Source: ATZT02 sp046048135 (GTDB lineage Bacteria; Actinomycetota; Actinomycetes; S36-B12; UBA5976). From it: 64,000 nucleotides of DNA. The notes under the pieces were generated by a model. It worked only from the letters and a program-made list of their open reading frames with translations, made no database searches and was not told the origin of the DNA. Made by a program: the position numbers and the translations under genes. Positions 28,123 through 37,171 of this stretch are shown here, in pieces (the stretch's first letter is position 1; the number at the start of each line of letters is the position of its first letter). The stretch spans positions 23,126 to 87,125 of the forward strand of contig JBJOGR010000009.1 of the NCBI GenBank assembly GCA_046048135.1, read 5' to 3'.

Positions 28123-29112
28123 ATGAGACGTAATCTCTTAGCCAACACAGGTGTTGAAGTTTCTTCATTTGCTCTAGGCACTATGACCTGGGGCAATGAC
28201 ACAGATGAACCTGAGGCTAGATCTATTTTCAAATCCTTTATTGATGCTGGTGGAAACTTTATTGATACGGCCGATAGTTATGCAGCTGGAACTTCAGAAG
28301 AATTGGTTGGGCAAATTATAGGAGAAGTTGGAAATAGAGACTCAATCTTTCTTGCAACAAAAGCGGTCGTCGTGGATCCCCCTAGAAAATATAACGCCAG
28401 TGCCTCTCACATAACTAATGCTTTAAATACCTCGTTAATCAGACTGGGAGTTGATTTTATTGATTTATGGCAAATGCATCATTGGGATGTTCTAACTCCA
28501 ATAGATGAGACACTTAGAGCAATAGAACTTAATTATCGTCAAGGTAAATTTAGGTACTTTGGAATCTCAAATTATTCAAGTTGGCAAACTGCTTTAATTA
28601 TTAATGAGTGCAAACATTTAAATATTCCATTCGTAACTGCTCAGCACGAATATTCATTAGTTGAAAGAAATATTGAAAAAGACTTAATTCCACTTTTGAT
28701 AAATCAAGAAAAAACTTTACTTCCTTGGTCTCCATTAGGACGAGGAATCTTGACTGGAAAATATAAATTTGGAACGCCAGTAGATTCAAGGGCCGCATCT
28801 ACTCATTTTTCCAAATTCATTCAAAAACATTTAACTGATGAAAAATCTAGAATTGTAGATTCTGTTATTACCGCAGCAGAAGGTATAGGTAGAACACCTG
28901 CTGAAGTGTCTCTTGCCTGGTTAAAAGCTCAACCAACTGTGGGATCAATAATTCTTGGAGCTAGAAATCTTGCCCAATTGAAAGTTCTTTTGAAGGTGAG
29001 CGATCTTGATTTACCCCAAGAAATAATCAATGCCCTCTCCGACGTTTCTTCTCCAATTTTTTCCTATCCTGAGTCAAGATGGGTTCAATTAAATAAAGAA
29101 GGGGGTAAATAG
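28123..29112 (+). CDS. Aldo/keto reductase
   Basis: This is an NADPH-dependent carbonyl reductase of the AKR fold, 329 residues. Catalytic residues are visible as Asp48 and Tyr53 (FIDTADSYAAG), Lys80 (FLATKAVV) and a His in WQMHHWD near residue 119. The C-terminal SIILGARNLAQL segment binds the cofactor phosphate. The protein is most like the voltage-gated-channel beta-subunit/YajO group. The substrate is unknown. It has its own promoter and is followed directly by a small DUF5703 gene. Confidence 0.9.
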   Translation: MRRNLLANTGVEVSSFALGTMTWGNDTDEPEARSIFKSFIDAGGNFIDTADSYAAGTSEELVGQIIGEVGNRDSIFLATKAVVVDPPRKYNASASHITNALNTSLIRLGVDFIDLWQMHHWDVLTPIDETLRAIELNYRQGKFRYFGISNYSSWQTALIINECKHLNIPFVTAQHEYSLVERNIEKDLIPLLINQEKTLLPWSPLGRGILTGKYKFGTPVDSRAASTHFSKFIQKHLTDEKSRIVDSVITAAEGIGRTPAEVSLAWLKAQPTVGSIILGARNLAQLKVLLKVSDLDLPQEIINALSDVSSPIFSYPESRWVQLNKEGGK

Positions 29113-29298
29113 TTGTCCACATCCTGGGAAATTAGAGAAGTTCCACTACCTTCGAAAACTTCCAGACAAGAAGCAAAAACTATTCTTACCGAATTGGCCG
29201 AGTATGGAAGATGGGAATTAGTCAGAACTAGAATTTATCCAAATGGAATTAAACGTATGTGGGTTAAAAAAAGAGTTTTGAGAGTTGAAAGAACTTAA
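29113..29298 (+). CDS. DUF5703 small protein
   Basis: A 61-residue basic protein with the conserved core TILTELAEYGRWELVRTR and a C-terminal RMWVKKRV segment, typical of a small actinobacterial family of unknown function (a homologue lies in the same region of M. tuberculosis). The TTG start directly follows the stop of the aldo/keto reductase gene and is preceded by GGGGG, so the two are co-transcribed. The stop interlocks with that of the convergent M20 gene (TTAA). Confidence 0.8.
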   Translation: MSTSWEIREVPLPSKTSRQEAKTILTELAEYGRWELVRTRIYPNGIKRMWVKKRVLRVERT

Positions 29299-30605
29299 AT
29301 AGTTTTTAAAAATCGATACATTGTTCTTGCACCAAACTTAAGCGAATCTAATGGAATTCTTTCATCGTGACCATGAAATAAACTTGTGAAATCCAAATCA
29401 TTTGGCAACATCAAAGGCGTGAAGCCATAAGCCTTGATATTAAATTTAGACAACGCTTTAGCATCTGTTCCCCCAGATAACATGTAAGGAACTACTCTTG
29501 CTGCAGGATCTTCCTTCTCTAGTGAAGAAATCATTGTTTCGACCAAATCATTTTCAAAAGGTGATTCAAGTGCTACGTCAAAAGTCTCAGCCTCAACATT
29601 TACTTCTTCACCTACAATTTCTTTTATTTCTTTCAGAAAAGTATCTTGATTACCAGGCAAAAATCGTCCGTCAACGTATGCACTTGCCTCACCAGGAATT
29701 ACATTTACTTTGTAACCAGCATTTAGCATCGTTGGATTAGCGGTATTTTTCGTTGTAGCTGAGACTAATTTAGCTAGAGATCCTAATTGAGCAATAATTT
29801 TTTCAGGATCTTTTGGATCGAATTCTTGATTAGTAGCTTTGGCTGTTTCTTGAAGTAGTTGAATTACAGCATCTTTTAATGTAATAGGAAATTTATGGTT
29901 TGTTAGTGCATCAATAGCTTTCGAAATTTTGCTTATTGCATTATCAGAATTAATCATAGAGCCATGACCTGCAGTTCCTTTGGAAGTTAATTTCATCCAA
30001 GCAATACCTTTTTGAGCTGTCTCAATTAAATAAAGTCTGACTCCATTAGAAAGTGTGTGCGAAAAACCTCCCACTTCGCCTACTGCTTCTGTAGCTTTCT
30101 CGAAAAATTCAGGATAGTTATTTACTGCATAGTGCGATCCATATTTTCCACCGGCTTCTTCATCGGCAAACATCGCAATAGTGATATTTCGTTTGGGTTT
30201 CCATCCATCATTTATCAATTGAGATATCGAACCTAGAATCATGGCGTTTCCATTTTTCATATCAACAGCGCCTCTGCCCCATAACATTTCTTTATCAATT
30301 ACAGCTGCAAAGGCATCCTTGCTCCATTTATCTCTTTCAACTGGAACAACATCTAAATGCCCGTGTAAAACTAAATCCGGTAAATCTTGGTTTGTGCCTT
30401 CAATTCTTGCTAGAACCGAACACCTTTTGTTGTCTGGTCCAATTATTTTATTTTCAATTTTTAGCGAATTAAGAAAATCTGAAACATATTCGGCTGCTAG
30501 TTTTTCTCCAACACTTTCATTATTACCAAAATTTGTTGTGTCGATTTTGATTAAATCTCGACAAATCTCTACTACCTTGTCTTCTAAAATTTTGACATCT
30601 GTCAT
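29295..30605 (-). CDS. M20-family metallopeptidase (dipeptidase-like)
   Basis: This zinc-dependent amino- or carboxypeptidase has 436 residues. Metal-binding motifs are seen as VLHGHLDVVPVE near residue 82, GRGAVDMKNG with the bridging aspartate, and ADEEAGGKYG with the catalytic glutamates. A dimerisation lid domain is inserted in the middle, and the C-terminal histidine lies in LFHGHDERIP. Homologue of Rv2141c. It could be a dipeptidase, or an acyl-amino-acid hydrolase; specificity is not predictable. Confidence 0.9.
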   Translation of the reverse strand: MTDVKILEDKVVEICRDLIKIDTTNFGNNESVGEKLAAEYVSDFLNSLKIENKIIGPDNKRCSVLARIEGTNQDLPDLVLHGHLDVVPVERDKWSKDAFAAVIDKEMLWGRGAVDMKNGNAMILGSISQLINDGWKPKRNITIAMFADEEAGGKYGSHYAVNNYPEFFEKATEAVGEVGGFSHTLSNGVRLYLIETAQKGIAWMKLTSKGTAGHGSMINSDNAISKISKAIDALTNHKFPITLKDAVIQLLQETAKATNQEFDPKDPEKIIAQLGSLAKLVSATTKNTANPTMLNAGYKVNVIPGEASAYVDGRFLPGNQDTFLKEIKEIVGEEVNVEAETFDVALESPFENDLVETMISSLEKEDPAARVVPYMLSGGTDAKALSKFNIKAYGFTPLMLPNDLDFTSLFHGHDERIPLDSLKFGARTMYRFLKTI

Positions 30606-30675
30606 ACTTCATATCTTGCCTACTAGTCGATAACAAATGTCTATTGCATAGCATTATTAGACGTAAAGCATTCTG

Positions 30676-30759
30676 GTCCGAATGGCGGAATAGGTAGACG
30701 CGCTAGCTTGAGGTGCTAGTCCCTTAACGGGGATGGGGGTTCAAGTCCCCCTTCGGACA
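30676..30759 (+). tRNA. tRNA-Leu (anticodon GAG)
   Basis: The 84-base class II tRNA has acceptor arms GTCCGAA (30676-30682) and TTCGGAC (30752-30758) with discriminator A. The anticodon stem-loop is CTAGC-TTGAGGT-GCTAG, giving anticodon GAG for CUC/CUU. A long variable arm lies around TCCCTTAACGGGGAT, and the T arm is GGGGG-TTCAAGT-CCCCC. CCA is not encoded. Only one base separates it from the stop codon of the convergent VKOR gene. Confidence 0.96.
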
Positions 30760-30760
30760 C

Positions 30761-31318
30761 TTAAATAAAAAATTCCAAAAATATTGCAGAACCAACGATT
30801 AAAAACCAACCGAGTGTTAAAAATCCTGCAAATGGTTCCAGGTATTTGACATTTTTATTGCTTGAAACTTTTATCAAATCTCTCAAAGTTAAGAAGAATA
30901 TTGGAATAGTCATACCCCAAACCACAATGCAATAAGGACAAAGATTTCCAATTACATAAACACTTTGATAAAAAAGCCAACTAACAAATAAAGTCGCTAG
31001 ACCACTCACTACTGCAATAACTTGATACATCCATTTTGGTAATACAAAACCCAATAAACCAAGAACACCAACTAGGACCAAAATTGGAAAACTTGAAACA
31101 CCTATCACGCTATTGGGAAATCCAAAGACGGATGCTTGAGCTGTCTTAACAATATTTCCACAAGCAATGATTGAATTTATATTACAACTTGAAATATAAG
31201 TAGGATCTTCAAGTAGTTTAATTTTATCAATCGTTAATATAAATGAAGAGAACCAGCCGATAACTCCACCAACTGTTAGTAACCAATTTAAATTTGTGCT
31301 AGCAATTTTTTTATTCAT
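30761..31318 (-). CDS. Vitamin K epoxide reductase (VKOR) family protein
   Basis: This membrane protein reoxidises thiol-disulfide oxidoreductases of the envelope by passing electrons to quinones, the actinobacterial substitute for DsbB. The 185-residue protein has several hydrophobic segments, the loop cysteines Cys45 and Cys53, and the active-site CPYC at 127-130. No DsbA-like partner gene lies next to it. It follows the DUF4916 gene with abutting stop and start, so the two are in one transcript. Confidence 0.92.
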   Translation of the reverse strand: MNKKIASTNLNWLLTVGGVIGWFSSFILTIDKIKLLEDPTYISSCNINSIIACGNIVKTAQASVFGFPNSVIGVSSFPILVLVGVLGLLGFVLPKWMYQVIAVVSGLATLFVSWLFYQSVYVIGNLCPYCIVVWGMTIPIFFLTLRDLIKVSSNKNVKYLEPFAGFLTLGWFLIVGSAIFLEFFI

Positions 31319-31861
31319 TTAATTAATTACTCCCATATGAGCCAAAGCAAGTTTTAATAGTTTAGATTGACCACCAGTCATTTCGCTCGAGACTTTTTCT
31401 GTTTGAGCTTCTTCTGGGCTCAACCAAATTAAATCTAAAGCATTTTGACTCGGTTTACAGTCACCTTTTACTACAACGACAAATGCAAGGCTGACCGCAT
31501 GTTGTCTTGGATCATGAAAACCACTAACTGAAGGATCTGGAAAATATTCAACAATTGTAAAAGGTGTTGGACTTGGAGATATTTGAGGAAGAGCAGTTGG
31601 CCCTAAATCTTTTTCTAAATGTCGAATTAATGCTGATCGAACTCTCTCACCGTATAGAACTCGTCCTGAGACCATTGCTCTGCTAATACTTCCATCAGGC
31701 ATTCCTCTTAATAACAATCCAATTTGAGTTACATTTCCTAAATCGTCTGTACGTACTGGGATTGCGTCAATATATAAAATTGGTAAACGGTCTCGAATAA
31801 ATTCAATTTGATCATCAGTAAGCCATGATCCAATATTTTCTGTCTCATTGACCATACTCAT
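31319..31861 (-). CDS. DUF4916 / NUDIX-like protein
   Basis: This 180-residue actinobacterial protein is annotated elsewhere as a NUDIX hydrolase family protein. The N-terminal WLTDDQIEFIRDRLPILYID and the middle GLLLRGMPDGSISRAMVSGR are typical. A canonical Nudix box (GX5EX7REUXEEXGU) is not visible, so enzymatic activity is uncertain. The ATG at 31861 has AAGGGG upstream; an ATG three codons in is an alternative. Function unknown. Confidence 0.78.
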   Translation of the reverse strand: MSMVNETENIGSWLTDDQIEFIRDRLPILYIDAIPVRTDDLGNVTQIGLLLRGMPDGSISRAMVSGRVLYGERVRSALIRHLEKDLGPTALPQISPSPTPFTIVEYFPDPSVSGFHDPRQHAVSLAFVVVVKGDCKPSQNALDLIWLSPEEAQTEKVSSEMTGGQSKLLKLALAHMGVIN

Positions 31862-31952
31862 GAAAACCCCTTTTATAAAAGTCTAATTCTTCAATTAAAT
31901 TTAGCAATTTCATGGGTATAAAAGTGTCTAATTTTGTTTTATTAATAGGCAT

Positions 31953-31958
31953 TAGAGT
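31953..31958 (+). promoter_or_regulatory. Putative -10 box of the gene at 31965
   Basis: TAGAGT ends 6 bases before the ATG, with no Shine-Dalgarno site, fitting a leaderless transcript. TAATTT at 31930-31935 with a 17-base spacer is a weak -35. Confidence 0.45.
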
Positions 31959-31964
31959 TACAGA

Positions 31965-32693
31965 ATGAGTTATTCTCCAATTTTTGACCGAGTTCCCACA
32001 AGTATCTCATTTGCTATTTGGGCAACTGCATTTCTTCAAGGTAGAGAAACACTTGAAAGAGCTGTAGATTGCATCACTGATTCACCTAGGATGGTTAACG
32101 TTTTAGGAAAAGTTGAACATCTAACAATTTTTTTATCTGAATTAAGAAAAAGCTCCTGTCTTGGTATTCGATGCCATTTCCCAGTTTCAGGAAACACAGA
32201 TTCACTCATTGGAAATGATGAATTTGTTGAAAAAGCACTTTCTAGTGGTGAAGGACTTACTACAACTGGAGGAAGTATTTATGGCATTGCACAAAATCAA
32301 GATTTTTGGGAAGTTTTTTTACGTCAAAAAGAACCTGTAAAGTCTAAATACAATTGGAAAGATTTAGATCACGAATTTCATCATGCCATTCAAAATGTTA
32401 GTCAAGATTTGGAAGCATTTGATCTAATCAGAGATAATCAAGAAGCAAGAGACTTATTAGTAGATTTAGATCACGATATCTCGAAACAAATATTTCCAGA
32501 TGATCAAGATAGTAGAGTTACATTTCTGATTGGAAGAAGTTTGAGAGTTTTAACAACTTGCCAATTTGTTACTAATCATTGGCTTGAAACTAATAGTGCC
32601 ACACAATCTAATTTAATTAGAGATAAAATATTAGAACTAGTAAGAATTAGTAGATTGACATTATCTACAACTGTTAATTACGCAATAAATTAG
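31965..32693 (+). CDS. Hypothetical protein, unrecognised
   Basis: I do not recognise this 242-residue protein. It has no signal peptide or membrane segment, and has an acidic C-terminal half that looks alpha-helical with regular DLDH and NQEARDLL patterns. An N-terminal region FAIWATAFLQGRETLERAVDCI could be a fold core. It is probably real because it fills the space fully, has its own -10 box, and ends in an interlocked stop with fabI (TTAG). Its place next to the fabI-fabG pair may reflect conserved actinobacterial synteny. Confidence 0.7.
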   Translation: MSYSPIFDRVPTSISFAIWATAFLQGRETLERAVDCITDSPRMVNVLGKVEHLTIFLSELRKSSCLGIRCHFPVSGNTDSLIGNDEFVEKALSSGEGLTTTGGSIYGIAQNQDFWEVFLRQKEPVKSKYNWKDLDHEFHHAIQNVSQDLEAFDLIRDNQEARDLLVDLDHDISKQIFPDDQDSRVTFLIGRSLRVLTTCQFVTNHWLETNSATQSNLIRDKILELVRISRLTLSTTVNYAIN

Positions 32694-33457
32694 GCACCCA
32701 TTGAGTGATATCCACCGTCAACGTGAATTATTTCTCCCGTTGTTGCAGGAAACCAATCAGATAAAAGAGCTACAACTGCTTTAGCAGAAGGAACAGGATC
32801 TGAAATCTTCCAACCTAATGGTGATCTCTGTGCCCATGCTTCTTCAAATTTTTCAAAACCAGGAATATGTTTTGCAGCAACTGTATTAATTGGACCTGCC
32901 GCAATTAAATTAACTCGAATATTTTTTGGACCTAAATGTCTCGCAAGATATCTTGAAGTTGATTCCAGCGCTGCCTTTGCAACTCCCATCCAGTCATATT
33001 GTGGCCATGATTTTGTTGCATCAAAATCAAGTCCGACGATGCTTCCACCATTTGGCATTAGATCTACGCATGCCATTGAAAGAGATTTAAATGAGTATGC
33101 AGATATTTGTAATGCAGTAGAAACATCTGGCCATTCAGTCTGAAGAAAATTGCCACCTAATGCAGCTTGAGGAGCAAAACCAATTGCATGTACAACCCCA
33201 TCAATACTTGCAACATGTTTTTTAATCTCTGAACTTAAATTTTTAAGATTTTCTTCGTTTGTTACATCTAGTTCCACTATGGGAGCTTTTTTAGGTAAAC
33301 GAGCATTAGCCCTTTCAGTTGCACCCATTGCGCGGCCAAATGAACTTAAAACGACATTACCGCCTTCTTCTTGAATTATCTTTGCAACGGAAAACGCTAT
33401 CGAGTGATCAGTCAGAACACCTGTTACTAAAATATTTTTTCCATCCATCAAACCCAT
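32690..33457 (-). CDS. fabI: Enoyl-[acyl-carrier-protein] reductase (InhA/FabI)
   Basis: This enzyme does the NADH-dependent last reduction of each fatty-acid elongation round (FAS-II). The 255-residue short-chain dehydrogenase fold has GVLTDHSIAFSVA in place of the classical glycine motif. The active-site Tyr154 and Lys161 lie in YDWMGVAKAALES, with a spacing of seven residues as in InhA. It follows fabG by two bases, the same pair as mabA-inhA in mycobacteria. Confidence 0.95.
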   Translation of the reverse strand: MGLMDGKNILVTGVLTDHSIAFSVAKIIQEEGGNVVLSSFGRAMGATERANARLPKKAPIVELDVTNEENLKNLSSEIKKHVASIDGVVHAIGFAPQAALGGNFLQTEWPDVSTALQISAYSFKSLSMACVDLMPNGGSIVGLDFDATKSWPQYDWMGVAKAALESTSRYLARHLGPKNIRVNLIAAGPINTVAAKHIPGFEKFEEAWAQRSPLGWKISDPVPSAKAVVALLSDWFPATTGEIIHVDGGYHSMGA

Positions 33458-33459
33458 AA

Positions 33460-34170
33460 TTAATGCCCCATTCCTAATCCTCCATCAACAGGAATAACAG
33501 CACCTGTGATGAAATCTGAATCTTTGGAGGATAAGAAACTTACTACGCCTGCAATTTCATCAGGACTAGCAGTTCTACCCAAAGGAGTGTTTTGTCTTAT
33601 AAAATTCTTTCTTTCTTCATCCAAATCATCGGTCATATCAGTATCTACATAGCCTGGTGCAATTACATTGACAGTAATTCCACGTACACCAACTTCTCTT
33701 GCAAGAGATCGAGCAGCCCCAACTAGACCTGCTTTTGTACTTGCATAAACCATTTGTCCAGCAGAGCCTAAGAACCCTACAACTGAACCAATAAAAATAA
33801 TTTTGCCTTTCTTATTTCGTAGCATACTTTTCACAACTCTTCTGGAAACCCTAATAGCTCCTTTTAGATTTGTATCAATAATTTTTTCCATATCACTATC
33901 TTCGATCCTCATAGCTAAGGAATCCTTATTAAAACCTGCATTAACGACTAAAATATCGATTGGACCAAGATTTTTTTCAATATCTTCAATTGCTGATTCA
34001 ATTTCATCCGTCTTTGTTACATCTGCCTTAACCATATAAAAATTTTCATTTGGTTTATTTTCCCTGTAGGTAATAGCAACTTGGAATCCATCTTGTGAAA
34101 GTCTTTTAGCGGTTGCAAGGCCAATACCTCTGTTGCCTCCGGTAACAACTGCTATTCCCTTATTAGACAT
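33460..34170 (-). CDS. fabG: 3-oxoacyl-[acyl-carrier-protein] reductase
   Basis: FabG carries out the NADPH-dependent reduction of beta-ketoacyl-ACP in FAS-II. The protein has the SDR pattern: TGGNRGIG at 10-17, Asn101, Ser129, Tyr142 and Lys146 (YASTK). An upstream in-frame ATG at 34233 would add 21 residues that look like non-coding sequence. I chose the ATG at 34170 because it gives the normal 236-residue length and has a TAGGTT -10 box seven bases upstream. fabI follows in the same transcript. Confidence 0.95.
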   Translation of the reverse strand: MSNKGIAVVTGGNRGIGLATAKRLSQDGFQVAITYRENKPNENFYMVKADVTKTDEIESAIEDIEKNLGPIDILVVNAGFNKDSLAMRIEDSDMEKIIDTNLKGAIRVSRRVVKSMLRNKKGKIIFIGSVVGFLGSAGQMVYASTKAGLVGAARSLAREVGVRGITVNVIAPGYVDTDMTDDLDEERKNFIRQNTPLGRTASPDEIAGVVSFLSSKDSDFITGAVIPVDGGLGMGH

Positions 34171-34177
34171 AGAAAGT

Positions 34178-34183
34178 AACCTA
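34178..34183 (-). promoter_or_regulatory. Putative -10 box of fabG-fabI
   Basis: On the minus strand this reads TAGGTT, seven bases before the ATG at 34170. It would give a leaderless fabG mRNA and supports the shorter fabG start. Confidence 0.5.
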
Positions 34184-34281
34184 CACTCTCTCGTGGGTAA
34201 TTTTTGAAAAGAGCCACCAATGCTGTTCATCAAATGGCCTGTTTTCGACTTTTGGCGTAGCGTATATAAAGAGGTGAATAA

Positions 34282-34563
34282 ATGACAGAGAAAAATCCAG
34301 AGCAGGTTTATGCAATTACATCTGCCGTGACGGGTTTAAGTTATGACCAAAATGCTAGAAAACGCAGATATTTGTTTTCGATGAGTCTTAGAACAATATG
34401 CTTTGTTGGCGCTGTTTTTGCACAAGGAAATTTACGTTGGGTTTTAATTGTTGGTGCAATTTTTCTTCCATATATAGCCGTAGTAATTGCAAATGCGGGT
34501 CGCGAAAATTTCTTTTCAACTTCTCAAGCGCAGTCACCCACAAGGTCAATTGATCAAAATTAG
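34282..34563 (+). CDS. DUF3099 membrane protein
   Basis: The 93-residue protein belongs to the DUF3099 family of actinobacteria. The start YAITSAVTGLSYDQNARKRR is characteristic, followed by two hydrophobic segments (about 38-52 and 55-72) and a polar tail. AGAGGTGA lies six bases before the ATG. Function is unknown. Its neighbours in other actinobacteria also include fabG/fabI and SURF1, but whether it works with them is not known. Confidence 0.85.
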   Translation: MTEKNPEQVYAITSAVTGLSYDQNARKRRYLFSMSLRTICFVGAVFAQGNLRWVLIVGAIFLPYIAVVIANAGRENFFSTSQAQSPTRSIDQN

Positions 34564-34578
34564 TATTCTGTACTAAGA

Positions 34579-35271
34579 ATGCTTAAAATATTAAAACAAC
34601 CAAAATGGATTTTACTCACATTTGCTCTCATTGTTGCTATTTACGCCTTTATCAATTTATCCGAATGGCAATTTAACAGAAATGATCAAAGGAAAAATCT
34701 AAACAAAGAAATATCATTAGCACTTAGTAAAGATCCAGTAAATGTTTCAGACGCTACCGATTTCAATCAATTTGTCCAATGGCAGCCTGTGCAAATCAGC
34801 GGAGAAATTGATAGACAAAATATAAGATTTGCACGTAATCGCTATCTAGAATCAAACTTGGGCTTTTGGGTAATCGCTCCATTGAAAATAAATGGGGATC
34901 AAATGGTACTAATTAATTTAGGATTCATACCTATTAATTTTCAGAATCGATTTAACGAATTATCTTTACCTGCGGGAATCATAAAATATGAAGGCTGGAT
35001 AAGAAAATTAGAAAAGCATAGAGTGACTCCAAATGATTATCCAGAGTTTCAAATATCATCAATTAGTTATCAAAATTTCACTGGAAACATTAATGAAAAC
35101 ATCTATATTCAAATAAATAATTCTTCTCTGGATCTTAAAGATATTCAATTCTTACCGCAGCCAACACTTTCCAGCGGTCCACACTTTAGCTATGCAATTC
35201 AATGGATAATTTTTGCCGTACTACTTCCAATAGGTTGGATTATTCTTTTTAGGGAAGAAAAAACTAAATAG
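34579..35271 (+). CDS. SURF1 family cytochrome oxidase biogenesis protein
   Basis: The 230-residue protein has the SURF1 layout: an N-terminal membrane helix (about 10-28) followed by the signature WQFNRND (about residues 50-56 in plain count of the ORF start), a periplasmic domain, and a C-terminal membrane helix. SURF1 helps insert heme a into cytochrome c oxidase; ctaA and ctaB, which make heme A, lie 8-11 kb downstream. It lies 15 bases after the DUF3099 gene, with which it probably shares a transcript. Its 3' end overlaps the convergent ABC exporter gene by 8 bases. Confidence 0.87.
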   Translation: MLKILKQPKWILLTFALIVAIYAFINLSEWQFNRNDQRKNLNKEISLALSKDPVNVSDATDFNQFVQWQPVQISGEIDRQNIRFARNRYLESNLGFWVIAPLKINGDQMVLINLGFIPINFQNRFNELSLPAGIIKYEGWIRKLEKHRVTPNDYPEFQISSISYQNFTGNINENIYIQINNSSLDLKDIQFLPQPTLSSGPHFSYAIQWIIFAVLLPIGWIILFREEKTK

Positions 35272-37132
35272 ATTTTTCAAATTGCTTATTATATAAATCC
35301 GCATAAACGGAGTTAGTCGCTAAAAGATTTTGATGTGTATCAAGAGCTATTAACTCTCCATCTTTAATAACAGCTATTTGATCTGCAGATATGACTGTTG
35401 AAAGCCTATGAGCGATGACAACAGAAGTTCTATTTATCAACACTGAGCTAAGTGCCTTTTGAACTTCTGCTTCACTTTCATTGTCTAAATGCGCAGTTGC
35501 CTCATCTAGAATAATTATTCGTGGCTGTTTCAAAAAAACTCTTGCTATTGCGATTCTTTGTTTTTCTCCCCCACTTAATCTATATCCTCTGTCACCTACC
35601 ACCGTATTTAATTTCTCAGGTAATTCAGAAATAAAATCTTTTATTTGAGCACTTTCTAATGCTTGCCACATGTCATCTTCACTGGCCGTTGATTTAGCAT
35701 AAAGCAAGTTATTTTTAATTGTGTCGTGAAATAAATGTGAATCTTGAGTAACTACACCTATATTGTCACGAATATCAATTCTGCTTATATCTTTTACGTT
35801 GGTATCTCCAATCAAAACTTCACCACTTGTTGGATCATAAATTCTAGAAATTAATTGAGAAAGAGTTGTCTTACCACTGCCACTTGGTCCAACTAAAGCC
35901 GTCATAGACCCAGGTTTCATGACTAAAGAAATATTTTTTAGCACTTCAGTATTGGACTCTATAAAATTTTCTTGATTTATAAGTTCTAGCGATTCTATTC
36001 CAACTTCTTTTCTGGTCGGATAAGTGAAAGTTACATTTTTAAATTCAATCCCAAGTGGACCTTCAGGTAGCTTTTTAGGCGCAACAGGATCTCTAATTAG
36101 AGTTTTTAAATCTAATATTTCAAATACTCTTTCAAATGACACTAATGCAGTCATTACATCTACTCTGACATTAGATAAACCAGTTAAAGGTCCATAAAGC
36201 CTTCCTAGTAAAGCAGCTAGTGCCAATAATGTTCCAATAGTGAGAGTTTTTTCTACTACTAAAACTCCACCCAGTCCATAAACAATGGCAGTGGCAATTG
36301 TTGCAACCGTTGTTAAAGCTACAAAAAAGATTCGATTAGTCATAGCAATTTTTATTCCAATATCTTTAACTCTTGAAGCTTTTTCAAAGAAATTTTTTGA
36401 TTCTTTTTCTGGAGAACCAAATAATTTTGCTAGTAAAGCACCTGAAACATTAAATTTTTCATTCATAGTTTGACTCATTTGAGAATTCAAATTCATTTGC
36501 TCTCTAGATAATGCTTGAACTTTCTTACCCATATATTTTGCTGGAATTAGAAAAATTGGCAATAAAACAAGAGAAGTAAGGGTGATGCTCCAGGAAAGAA
36601 AAAACATTGTTCCAAGTACTACAACTAGACTTATTCCATTTGAAACTATGCCGCTTAATGTTGAAGTAAATGCCTGTTGGGCGCCAATGACATCACCATT
36701 TACTCGTGAGATTAGAGAACCAGTTTGGGTTCTTGTAAAAAATGCAATTGGTTGAGATTGAACATGATCAAAAACTTGACTTCTTAAAGTAAGGATTAAT
36801 CCTTCACCTATTCTTGAGCTAAAAAGTCTTTCAATGATGCTTAACCCGGCTGACAATATTGCAAGAACTGCAACTAAAACAGCAGTCGTAATTACAATTT
36901 GTTTATTACCTGCTGAAATTCCATCATCAACTATTCTTTTAAACAAAAGTGGTTGAGCCACAACTAGAAATGCATCAACGATAACTATTAATACAAGGTA
37001 AGTAATATCTTTATTTAAAGGTTTTGCATATCTAACTATTCGGTTGAACGTATCAGATTTAATTCCCTTGTTTTTGACACTGGAATCTCTTGTCAACGAT
37101 CTATAGGATTCCCATATCTGCATCTGACTCAT
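35264..37132 (-). CDS. ABC-type exporter, fused membrane and ATPase domains
   Basis: This is a half-transporter of the ABCB/MsbA type, 622 residues. Six hydrophobic segments fill residues about 40-320. The nucleotide-binding domain has Walker A ALVGPSGSGKTT, the signature LSGGEKQRIAIAR, and Walker B IIILDEATAHLD. It probably works as a homodimer. The substrate could be a lipid or drug; the sequence does not tell. It is separated from the SUF operon end by 39 bases, in the same direction, so may be partly read through. Confidence 0.93.
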   Translation of the reverse strand: MSQMQIWESYRSLTRDSSVKNKGIKSDTFNRIVRYAKPLNKDITYLVLIVIVDAFLVVAQPLLFKRIVDDGISAGNKQIVITTAVLVAVLAILSAGLSIIERLFSSRIGEGLILTLRSQVFDHVQSQPIAFFTRTQTGSLISRVNGDVIGAQQAFTSTLSGIVSNGISLVVVLGTMFFLSWSITLTSLVLLPIFLIPAKYMGKKVQALSREQMNLNSQMSQTMNEKFNVSGALLAKLFGSPEKESKNFFEKASRVKDIGIKIAMTNRIFFVALTTVATIATAIVYGLGGVLVVEKTLTIGTLLALAALLGRLYGPLTGLSNVRVDVMTALVSFERVFEILDLKTLIRDPVAPKKLPEGPLGIEFKNVTFTYPTRKEVGIESLELINQENFIESNTEVLKNISLVMKPGSMTALVGPSGSGKTTLSQLISRIYDPTSGEVLIGDTNVKDISRIDIRDNIGVVTQDSHLFHDTIKNNLLYAKSTASEDDMWQALESAQIKDFISELPEKLNTVVGDRGYRLSGGEKQRIAIARVFLKQPRIIILDEATAHLDNESEAEVQKALSSVLINRTSVVIAHRLSTVISADQIAVIKDGELIALDTHQNLLATNSVYADLYNKQFEKSI

Positions 37133-37171
37133 ATTTATAAGAGTCTAGTTGAGAATGCGTACTTCAACGAC

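Noticed and set aside
34171..34233. Extended N-terminus of FabG from the ATG at 34233
   Set aside because: The extra 21 residues have no counterpart in the family and a TAGGTT box lies inside this stretch, seven bases before the better ATG.
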